Position numbers and translations under genes: made by a program
Assembly (NCBI GenBank): GCA_002414705.1
Contig: DIAL01000071.1
Coordinates: 1 to 12,011 of the forward strand
Length of the DNA stretch: 12,011 bases
Reading direction: 5' to 3'
From: Flavobacteriaceae bacterium UBA5079
Lineage (GTDB): Bacteria > Bacteroidota > Bacteroidia > Flavobacteriales > Flavobacteriaceae
Shown here: in pieces, positions 6,858 to 12,011 of the stretch
How positions within the stretch are numbered: the stretch's first letter is position 1
How the letters are laid out: each line of letters begins with the position of its first letter
The notes under the pieces: model-generated
What the model was told of the DNA's origin: nothing
What the model saw: the letters and a program-made list of their open reading frames with translations, nothing else
Database searches by the model: none

Positions 6858-6972
6858 AGTGTCTGCTGTTGCAATTAGGTTTTGTAAAAATATTAAAAAA
6901 TATAGGATAGCCATAGAATTAAAAAATTAATTTTAATTCACGTTTTAAAAATGAAGATTAGGTAAAAATGTG

Positions 6973-6980
6973 TAATTTTG
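6973..6980 (+). promoter_or_regulatory. Putative pyrE -7 promoter element
   Basis: TAATTTTG matches TAnnTTTG and ends only 5 nt before the preferred pyrE ATG at 6986. If it is used, transcription starts at or within a base or two of the ATG, so the mRNA would be leaderless or nearly so. No clear -33 TTG is seen upstream. Confidence 0.5.
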
Positions 6981-6985
6981 TTTTT

Positions 6986-7630
6986 ATGATTTTTAACAAA
7001 GATACTGCCAGAAAAACTGCCGAAGTATTGCTTCAGGTAAATGCCATAAAATTACAGCCAAAAGACCCTTTTACATGGGCTTCTGGATGGAAATCTCCTA
7101 TTTATTGTGATAATAGAATCGTGCTTTCTTATCCGCCAATCCGTAATTACATTCGCGAAACTATGGCAAAACAAATTGAAAAGCAATATGGGAAACCAGA
7201 TGTTATTGCTGGTGTTGCAACAGGAGCCATAGGTATTGGTATGCTGGTTGCAGAATATTTAGGTTTGCCTTTTATATATGTAAGACCTGAAGCCAAAAGC
7301 CATGGTCGACAAAACCAAATTGAAGGACATTTGGAGCCAGGACAAAACGTAGTTGTAGTGGAAGATTTAATAAGTACAGGGCAAAGTAGCTTAAATGCTG
7401 TGCGCGCTTTAAAAGAGAATCATGCTAATGTTAAAGGTATGATGGCTATTTTTACGTATGGTTTTAATGTTTCAAAGGAGAATTTTGAAAAAGAACATGT
7501 GCAGTTAACAACATTAAGTGATTATGATTCGCTTTTAGAGCAAGCTTACAACACAAATTATATCTCTACAAAAGAGCAGGCCATTTTAGCATCTTGGAAC
7601 GCTAATCCAGCAGAATGGAACGCTAATTGA
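6986..7630 (+). CDS. pyrE: Orotate phosphoribosyltransferase
   Basis: Fifth step of de novo pyrimidine synthesis: orotate plus PRPP gives orotidine monophosphate. 214 residues, normal for the family. Visible elements are FTWASGWKSPIYCDNR (29-44) for orotate/PRPP contacts, GVATGAIGIG (76-85), the flexible catalytic loop around KSHGR (104-108), and the PRPP-binding motif VVVVEDLISTGQS (122-134). I choose the ATG at 6986 (MIFNKDTARKTAE), typical of Bacteroidota PyrE. An in-frame ATG 18 bases upstream would add MCNFVF and would place the -7 promoter element inside the coding sequence. The C-terminus WNANPAEWNAN contains a small duplication. The gene is followed after 45 nt by the SRPBCC gene, probably on the same transcript. 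Confidence 0.95.
   Translation: MIFNKDTARKTAEVLLQVNAIKLQPKDPFTWASGWKSPIYCDNRIVLSYPPIRNYIRETMAKQIEKQYGKPDVIAGVATGAIGIGMLVAEYLGLPFIYVRPEAKSHGRQNQIEGHLEPGQNVVVVEDLISTGQSSLNAVRALKENHANVKGMMAIFTYGFNVSKENFEKEHVQLTTLSDYDSLLEQAYNTNYISTKEQAILASWNANPAEWNAN
7595..7627 (+). repeat. pyrE: 12-base direct repeat at the pyrE 3' end
   Basis: TGGAACGCTAAT occurs at 7595-7606 and again at 7616-7627, 21 bases (7 codons) apart and in the same frame, encoding WNAN twice. The second copy runs directly into the stop codon. It may record a small tandem duplication that extended the protein tail. Confidence 0.7.
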
Positions 7631-7675
7631 TATTAGTAAAATAAATTAAACAAATTATTTATTACAACCCTAATT

Positions 7676-8071
7676 ATGAATTTAGAATCTCCTAAAACAA
7701 CTATTAATAAATCGCCAGAAACGGTATTTAATTTCTTATCTGATATTAAAAACTTTGAAAAATTAATGCCTGAAAACATTAGTAAATTTGAAGTATTAGG
7801 CGAGGATAAATTTTTATTTGCTTTAAAAGGTATGCCAGAAATAGTGCTTCAGAAAAAAGAAATGATATCTCCTAATAAAATTGTTCTTGGTGCAGCAGGC
7901 GGAAAATTAGATTTTTCTTTAATAGGAAATATTGAAGAAATTGATGCTAATACAAGTGAAGTTCAATTACAATTTAGCGGTGAATTTAATGCTATGATGG
8001 CCATGATGATAAAAGGTCCTATTTCAAAATTTATTGAAACGTTGGCTACCAATATGCCAAAAGCCATATAA
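7676..8071 (+). CDS. SRPBCC (START-like) family protein
   Basis: Small soluble protein of 131 residues with the pattern of the SRPBCC/START-like helix-grip fold. An opening strand, ESPKTTINKSPETVFNFLSD (4-23), leads into NFEKLMPENI (26-35), typical of the polyketide-cyclase-like subgroup. Alternating strands follow (FEVLGEDKFLFAL, EIVLQKKEMISPNKIVLGA, SEVQLQFSGEFNAM), then a C-terminal helix (PISKFIETLATNMPKAI). The fold binds hydrophobic ligands in a cavity; ligand and role are unknown. It probably shares the pyrE transcript, since no promoter motif is seen in the 45-nt gap. Its TAA (8069-8071) directly abuts the stop of the convergent birA gene. Confidence 0.75.
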   Translation: MNLESPKTTINKSPETVFNFLSDIKNFEKLMPENISKFEVLGEDKFLFALKGMPEIVLQKKEMISPNKIVLGAAGGKLDFSLIGNIEEIDANTSEVQLQFSGEFNAMMAMMIKGPISKFIETLATNMPKAI

Positions 8072-8803
8072 TTAATACAATAAGGAAATTTCTTTTAACT
8101 CGTATTCAGCAATAATTTCGTCTTCTAATAAAACACGTAAATTGCCAGAATTTGATACACCTTGTATATATCCAGTAAACAAGCAACCATCATTATCTTT
8201 AAAAGTAGAAGGTTTGTTTTTTCTGAACAGATGGCTTTCATACGTGTTTTTTAAAAGCTCCAATTGGCTGTTTTTAAGTTGCCTAAAATAGAATTTTAAA
8301 TTAGCAATAATTGTTAATAATAGCTCGTCTGTATTTAAGTTAGTTCCAGCAATTACTTTTAATGAGGTGGCATTTGGAAGTTTTTCAAACTGTGTCTGAT
8401 TCACATTTAGGCCAATTCCTATAATAGTATCGCCAAAAGTATTTTGTTTTATAGTGTTTTCAATGAGAATGCCACAAACTTTTTTGTCTTCTGACAAAAT
8501 GTCGTTAGGCCATTTAATGCTTATTTTAGGTATTAAAAACTGTTGTAATGTTTTAACTAATGCTAAAGATGTTACGATGCTTATATAAAAATTATCTTGA
8601 AAATCTAGGAACGAAACATTCTTGAATACGCTAAACATCAAGTTTTTATCTATTTCAGACTCCCAATTTGTACCACGTTGACCTCTACCTTTTGTTTGCT
8701 GTTTTGCGCTAACAATGGTATAATCATCTAGCGTATTACTTACACTTAACGCTCTTAAATACGAGTTGGTAGAATCGGTGGCATTAAGTTTGATTATATG
8801 CAT
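8072..8803 (-). CDS. birA: Biotin-[acetyl-CoA-carboxylase] ligase
   Basis: Attaches biotin, via biotinyl-5'-AMP, to the biotin carrier protein of acetyl-CoA carboxylase and other carboxylases. 243 residues, the short form without an N-terminal helix-turn-helix, so it should be an enzyme only and not a biotin repressor. Motifs are ATDSTN (8-13), the biotinyl-AMP loop TKGRGQRGTNW (37-47), KWPNDI (97-102), KVCGILIE (108-115) with the catalytic-region lysine, and GIGLNVN (129-135). The remainder forms the small C-terminal SH3-like domain (FTGYIQGVSNSGNLRVL region). It is divergent from rsfS and tail-to-tail with the SRPBCC gene with no gap. Confidence 0.93.
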   Translation of the reverse strand: MHIIKLNATDSTNSYLRALSVSNTLDDYTIVSAKQQTKGRGQRGTNWESEIDKNLMFSVFKNVSFLDFQDNFYISIVTSLALVKTLQQFLIPKISIKWPNDILSEDKKVCGILIENTIKQNTFGDTIIGIGLNVNQTQFEKLPNATSLKVIAGTNLNTDELLLTIIANLKFYFRQLKNSQLELLKNTYESHLFRKNKPSTFKDNDGCLFTGYIQGVSNSGNLRVLLEDEIIAEYELKEISLLY

Positions 8804-8871
8804 TCGTTAAATTATTAAGTATATACGTAAAATCTTATGATTTTTTTACGGTATAAAGAACTAAAAAATAA

Positions 8872-8879
8872 TAACTTTG
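8872..8879 (+). promoter_or_regulatory. Putative -7 promoter element for rsfS-ftsH
   Basis: TAACTTTG, an exact TAnnTTTG match, ends 19 nt before the rsfS ATG. Transcription would start near 8886 with a leader of about 13 nt. The -33 region is only a T-run (8841-8847) rather than a clear TTTG. It sits in the 95-base gap between divergent birA and rsfS and probably drives both rsfS and ftsH. Confidence 0.5.
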
Positions 8880-8898
8880 CACAAATTAATTCAATTTA

Positions 8899-9270
8899 AT
8901 GACGAAAGAAAAATTTACTGCAGACCAACTCATTACAACGATCATTGGAGGCATAGAAGAGGTTAAAGGAAAAGAGATTACAATTTTAGATTTAAGAGAA
9001 ATAGAAAAGACGGTTTGTGACTATTTTATTGTTTGTGAAGGAACGTCTAATACACAAGTAAACGCAATCGTTAGTTCCATACAAAAACAAGTTAGTAAAT
9101 CCCTTAAAGACAAACCTTGGCATATAGAAGGATCAGAAAATGCTGAATGGGTTTTAATGGATTATGTTAATGTTGTTGTACACGTATTCCAAAAGCATAT
9201 TAGAGAATATTACGATATTGAAAGTCTTTGGGGTGATGCAAAAACAACGGTAATTGAAACAAACTATTAA
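8899..9270 (+). CDS. rsfS: Ribosomal silencing factor RsfS
   Basis: Binds ribosomal protein L14 (uL14) on the large subunit and blocks subunit joining, which lowers translation when nutrients are scarce. 123 residues, the usual length. Family signatures are CDYFIVCEGTSNTQV (40-54), the KPWHIEG segment (72-78), WVLMDYVNVVVHVF (84-97) and REYYDIESLWGDA (102-114). The C-terminus is complete. The gene lies 9 nt before ftsH, a neighbour arrangement I recall as common in Flavobacteriaceae, so the two are very likely co-transcribed. Confidence 0.95.
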   Translation: MTKEKFTADQLITTIIGGIEEVKGKEITILDLREIEKTVCDYFIVCEGTSNTQVNAIVSSIQKQVSKSLKDKPWHIEGSENAEWVLMDYVNVVVHVFQKHIREYYDIESLWGDAKTTVIETNY

Positions 9271-9275
9271 GGGAG
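9269..9275 (+). promoter_or_regulatory. Shine-Dalgarno-like site before ftsH
   Basis: AAGGGAG overlaps the rsfS stop codon and lies 4 nt before the ftsH ATG. Most starts in this window lack such a purine motif, so it stands out and supports the ATG at 9280. Bacteroidota ribosomes use Shine-Dalgarno pairing weakly, so its effect is uncertain. Confidence 0.4.
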
Positions 9276-9279
9276 ATTA

Positions 9280-11229
9280 ATGAATAAGGATACCAAGAAA
9301 GATAAAAATAAGAAACCAAAATTCAATATGTATTGGGTTTATGGAGGCGCTATCGTTTTATTTATTGTCATGCAAATTTTGGGAGGTAGCGGATTTGATG
9401 AAACAAATCCAACGACTCCTTCTCAATTTATGACATACTTAAGAGATGGTGATGTGGATAAAGTGGAAATTGTAAACAGACGCGAAGCTAAAGTGTATTT
9501 AACAGCCGAAGCTGAAGCTAAAGAAACACATAAAAATTCCAAGCCAACATCACTTTTACCAACAGCTACTAAATTACCAAACTACCGTTTTGAGTTTGGT
9601 GATCTTCAAAACTTTGAGGACGATATAGCTAAAGTAATACAAACGGAAAATTTAAACCCGAAACCAAAAGTTGAATACAAAACCGAACAAAATCTTTGGG
9701 GTGATTTCTTAATTGGACTCCTACCATTTATATTATTAATCGGTGTTTGGATTTTTATTATGAGACGTATGTCTGGTGGTTCTGGCGGTGGAGCAGGAGG
9801 CCAAATATTTAATATTGGAAAATCTCGTGCCAAATTATTTGATGAAAATACAGATGTAAAAACATCATTTAAAGATGTTGCAGGTCTAGAAGGCGCTAAA
9901 GAAGAAGTTCAAGAAATTGTAGATTTCCTTAAAAACCCTGAAAAATACACCAATTTAGGAGGTAAAATTCCTAAAGGAGCTTTGTTAGTAGGACCTCCAG
10001 GAACCGGAAAAACTTTATTAGCCAAAGCTGTAGCAGGTGAGGCAAAAGTTCCGTTTTTCTCTTTGTCAGGTTCAGATTTTGTTGAAATGTTTGTTGGAGT
10101 AGGTGCTTCTAGAGTTCGTGATTTGTTTAAACAAGCCAAAGAGAAATCACCAGCCATTATTTTCATAGACGAAATAGATGCTATCGGTCGTGCTCGTGGA
10201 AAAAATAATATGTCAGGTTCTAATGATGAACGTGAAAATACACTAAACCAATTGCTTACCGAAATGGATGGTTTTGGCACTAATACAAACGTCATCGTAA
10301 TTGCTGCAACCAATAGAGCTGATGTTTTAGATAAAGCCTTAATGCGTGCTGGACGTTTTGATAGACAAATTTTTGTTGATCTTCCAGATGTTCGTGAACG
10401 TGAAGAAATTTTTGAAGTTCATTTAAGACCTTTAAAAAAGGCAGACGATTTAGATATAGATTTTTTATCCAAGCAAACACCAGGTTTTTCTGGAGCAGAT
10501 ATAGCAAACGTTTGTAATGAAGCGGCTTTAATTGCTGCCCGAAATGGGAAGAAAGCCGTTGATAAGCAAGATTTTCTAGATGCTGTAGATAGAATAGTAG
10601 GTGGTCTGGAGAAGAAAAATAAAATTATTACTCCAGGAGAAAAGAAAGCTGTTGCGTATCATGAAGCTGGTCATGCAACGGTTAGTTGGATGTTGGAACA
10701 TGCCGCACCTTTAGTAAAAGTAACTATTGTTCCTAGAGGACGTTCATTAGGAGCTGCTTGGTATTTACCAGAAGAGCGCTTAATTGTTAGACCAGAACAA
10801 ATGCTTGATGAAATGTGTGCCGCTTTAGGTGGTCGAGCTGCTGAAAAAGTGATTTTTAATCAAATTTCAACAGGCGCATTAAGCGATTTGGAAAAAGTAA
10901 CCAAACAAGCACGTGCCATGGTAACTGTATATGGCTTAAGTGAAAAAGTAGGAAACTTAACATATTACGACTCATCAGGTCAAAGCGAATATGGTTTTAC
11001 AAAACCATATAGTGAAAAGACTTCTGAACTAATTGATGATGAAATTTCTAGAATTATAGAAGAGCAATACCAACGTGCTATTAATCTTCTAGAAGAAAAT
11101 AAAGATAAACTGACGCAATTAGCAGATGTATTATTGGAAAAAGAAGTTATTTTTAAAGATAATTTAGAAAAAATATTTGGTAAACGACCATTTGACAAAC
11201 CAGTAATTGTTACTGAAGAAGAAGAATAA
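9280..11229 (+). CDS. ftsH: ATP-dependent zinc metalloprotease FtsH
   Basis: Membrane-anchored AAA+ protease that degrades misfolded membrane proteins and short-lived cytoplasmic regulators, acting as a hexamer. 649 residues. A basic N-terminus leads to a first membrane segment (about 18-35), a periplasmic domain of about 105 residues, and a second segment (about 143-161) followed by a glycine-rich linker (165-174). The AAA domain has Walker A GPPGTGKT (238-245), pore loop FVG (271-273), Walker B IIFIDE (293-298) and second-region-of-homology arginines R356 and R359. The protease domain has the zinc motif HEAGH (461-465) and a third ligand, probably D536 in GALSDLEK. The tail ends in an acidic stretch (TEEEE). 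All catalytic residues are present. It is cotranscribed with rsfS and followed by a hairpin terminator. Confidence 0.97.
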   Translation: MNKDTKKDKNKKPKFNMYWVYGGAIVLFIVMQILGGSGFDETNPTTPSQFMTYLRDGDVDKVEIVNRREAKVYLTAEAEAKETHKNSKPTSLLPTATKLPNYRFEFGDLQNFEDDIAKVIQTENLNPKPKVEYKTEQNLWGDFLIGLLPFILLIGVWIFIMRRMSGGSGGGAGGQIFNIGKSRAKLFDENTDVKTSFKDVAGLEGAKEEVQEIVDFLKNPEKYTNLGGKIPKGALLVGPPGTGKTLLAKAVAGEAKVPFFSLSGSDFVEMFVGVGASRVRDLFKQAKEKSPAIIFIDEIDAIGRARGKNNMSGSNDERENTLNQLLTEMDGFGTNTNVIVIAATNRADVLDKALMRAGRFDRQIFVDLPDVREREEIFEVHLRPLKKADDLDIDFLSKQTPGFSGADIANVCNEAALIAARNGKKAVDKQDFLDAVDRIVGGLEKKNKIITPGEKKAVAYHEAGHATVSWMLEHAAPLVKVTIVPRGRSLGAAWYLPEERLIVRPEQMLDEMCAALGGRAAEKVIFNQISTGALSDLEKVTKQARAMVTVYGLSEKVGNLTYYDSSGQSEYGFTKPYSEKTSELIDDEISRIIEEQYQRAINLLEENKDKLTQLADVLLEKEVIFKDNLEKIFGKRPFDKPVIVTEEEE

Positions 11230-11257
11230 ATTAAAATTTTTCTGTTAACATTTATTT

Positions 11258-11295
11258 AAAATCTTAAATTAGCCTTACGGTTCGTTTAAGATTTT
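11258..11295 (+). terminator. Probable intrinsic terminator of rsfS-ftsH
   Basis: AAAATCTTAAA (11258-11268) pairs perfectly with TTTAAGATTTT (11285-11295). Inside the 16-base loop, AGCC and GGTT can pair further with one G-U, giving a longer interrupted stem. The right arm runs into a T-rich stretch to 11297. The outer stem is AT-rich, so strength is moderate. It lies 28 nt after the ftsH stop. Confidence 0.6.
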
Positions 11296-11296
11296 T

Positions 11297-11304
11297 TATA
11301 TTTG
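11297..11304 (+). promoter_or_regulatory. Putative -7 promoter element for the LUD-cdsA genes
   Basis: TATATTTG matches TAnnTTTG exactly and begins one base after the terminator stem of ftsH, sharing its T-tract. Transcription would start near 11311 with a leader of about 35 nt to the ATG at 11346. No convincing -33 box is visible; the region where it would be is the terminator loop. Confidence 0.45.
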
Positions 11305-11345
11305 AAAAAGACCTTAAAATACTCTTATTAATAGCTAAAACATAA

Positions 11346-11966
11346 ATGAGTCTATTTAGAAAAATCTTTGGTTCCAAATCTGATCAATCAGATAGTGAAT
11401 TAAAATCTAATGATCGTGGCAAATATATGCCAGAAATAAAACTACCAATAGATGAGCGGTTTACAATAAACTTCAAAGCTAATGGTGGTAAATTTCTCTA
11501 TTGTGATAATTTAGATGAAGTTTTTGATAGCTTAAATAATATTATTTTAGAAAACGATTGGGAAGATAAACATGTTTTAATTTATGACGAGCAGCTTCGA
11601 CTTAAATTTAAAAATTCTGATTTAAAAGTAACTCGAGTAAGTAATGATGCAGACTATTTTTTAACTACCTGCGAGAATTTAATTGCTGATGATGGTTCAC
11701 TTTTAATTTCATCCAATCAAATAGCAGAAAAAAAATTGATTGAATTTCCGGAAAATTTTATTGTATTTGCTACAACAAGCCAAATTACTGCTAGTATAGG
11801 AGAAGGTCTACGAGGTATAAAAAACAATAACACCAAAAAAATACCTACAAATATTACCACCATAAAACACTTTAAAACGTTAGAAAGTAAAGAAAAAGAA
11901 AACGATTTTATGAGTTATGGTAGTAATTCTAAAAATTTATACTTACTTCTTCTAGAAGATTTATAG
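11346..11966 (+). CDS. LUD-domain (LutC/YkgG-like) protein
   Basis: 206-residue soluble protein of the LUD family, named for lactate utilisation proteins LutB/LutC. Features are a short basic N-terminus (MSLFRKIFG), a charged linker, then NFKANGGKFLYCDNLDEV (42-59), the core ADYFLTTCENLIADDGSLLISS (102-123), and FPENFIVFATTSQI (134-147). The family fold resembles sugar-phosphate isomerase-like domains. Unlike lut operons, no iron-sulfur partner gene is adjacent; instead it sits between ftsH and an apparent cdsA. That recurring placement in Flavobacteriaceae suggests a separate, unknown role. The stop is 1 nt before the next ATG, so translation is probably coupled. Confidence 0.75.
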   Translation: MSLFRKIFGSKSDQSDSELKSNDRGKYMPEIKLPIDERFTINFKANGGKFLYCDNLDEVFDSLNNIILENDWEDKHVLIYDEQLRLKFKNSDLKVTRVSNDADYFLTTCENLIADDGSLLISSNQIAEKKLIEFPENFIVFATTSQITASIGEGLRGIKNNNTKKIPTNITTIKHFKTLESKEKENDFMSYGSNSKNLYLLLLEDL

Positions 11967-11967
11967 C

Positions 11968-12011
11968 ATGAAAGAAATCCTTGTAAGATCCTTTACGGGT
12001 TTGTTGTAGCA
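11968..12011 (+). CDS. cdsA: Start of probable phosphatidate cytidylyltransferase, interrupted near the window end
   Basis: An ATG 1 nt after the LUD stop opens MKEILVRSFTGLL, which resembles the N-terminus of Bacteroidota CdsA (MKE-x-x-x-R-x-x-[ST]-G-x-x-Y-[VI]) and fits the usual place of cdsA after ftsH and the LUD gene. CdsA makes CDP-diacylglycerol for phospholipid synthesis at the inner membrane. The frame meets TAG at 12007-12009, just where Y-V-A would be expected. Loss of one copy of a TGTA duplication would produce exactly this, so a sequence error at the contig edge is plausible. Only 13 codons are visible, so the family call leans on synteny. Confidence 0.4.

Noticed and set aside
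6858..6914. Upstream ATG giving a 19-residue hydrophobic N-terminal extension to the NUDIX protein, possibly a signal anchor
   Set aside because: The extension is short and uncharged, the region must also hold the NUDIX promoter, and the usual family start MYKVFVNDKPII follows. A cytoplasmic NUDIX enzyme does not need it.
9606..10507. Minus-strand open frames within ftsH, including one of 134 residues at 9909-10313
   Set aside because: They lie opposite the highly conserved ATPase region of FtsH, have low-complexity serine/proline-rich translations, and show no promoter or family motif.

Overview
The window looks like chromosomal DNA from a member of the Bacteroidota, most likely a marine-type Flavobacteriaceae. 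The DNA is AT-rich. Several start regions carry the Bacteroidota -7 promoter motif TAnnTTTG, and most starts lack a Shine-Dalgarno sequence. One gene encodes a secreted protein with a type IX secretion (T9SS) sorting domain. The right half, with a NUDIX gene divergent from pyrE, then SRPBCC, birA, rsfS, ftsH, a LUD-domain gene and the start of cdsA, matches a gene order I associate with this family. All family assignments come from reading motifs; no database search was run.

Left edge (1-403): a perfect 23-bp inverted repeat sits at the very start and interrupts the 3' end of a gene, probably an M14-type zinc carboxypeptidase. This may be an assembly fold-back at a contig end rather than real DNA.

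Accessory region (404-3755): three tightly packed, co-directional genes encode a RimK-like ATP-grasp ligase with an RLAN-type N-terminal domain, a GCS2-type carboxylate-amine ligase, and an N-formylglutamate amidohydrolase-type hydrolase. Spacing is 2 nt, then a 4-nt overlap. Two ATP-dependent amide-bond formers plus one amide hydrolase suggest synthesis and trimming of a small peptide-like, perhaps glutamyl, metabolite or peptide tag. The product is unknown, and this is the best candidate here for an undescribed pathway. A strong 28-bp palindrome at 3757-3784 ends the operon and probably also terminates the convergent gene beyond it.

Secreted repeat protein (3815-6103, minus strand): a signal peptide, an N-terminal region, four modules of about 120 residues and a T9SS type A C-terminal domain. 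The third module is a mosaic: its end is almost identical in DNA to module 1, while the rest resembles module 2.

Core region (6276-12011): housekeeping genes for nucleotide clean-up (NUDIX), pyrimidine synthesis (pyrE), protein biotinylation (birA), ribosome silencing (rsfS), membrane proteolysis (ftsH), a LUD-domain protein, and apparently CDP-diacylglycerol synthesis (cdsA, first codons only, with an in-frame stop close to the window end). Points of note are a likely leaderless pyrE transcript, abutting stop codons of the convergent SRPBCC and birA genes, and a promoter element touching the ftsH terminator. No tRNA, rRNA, CRISPR array, insertion sequence or phage gene was seen, and no gene-free stretch exceeds 300 bases.
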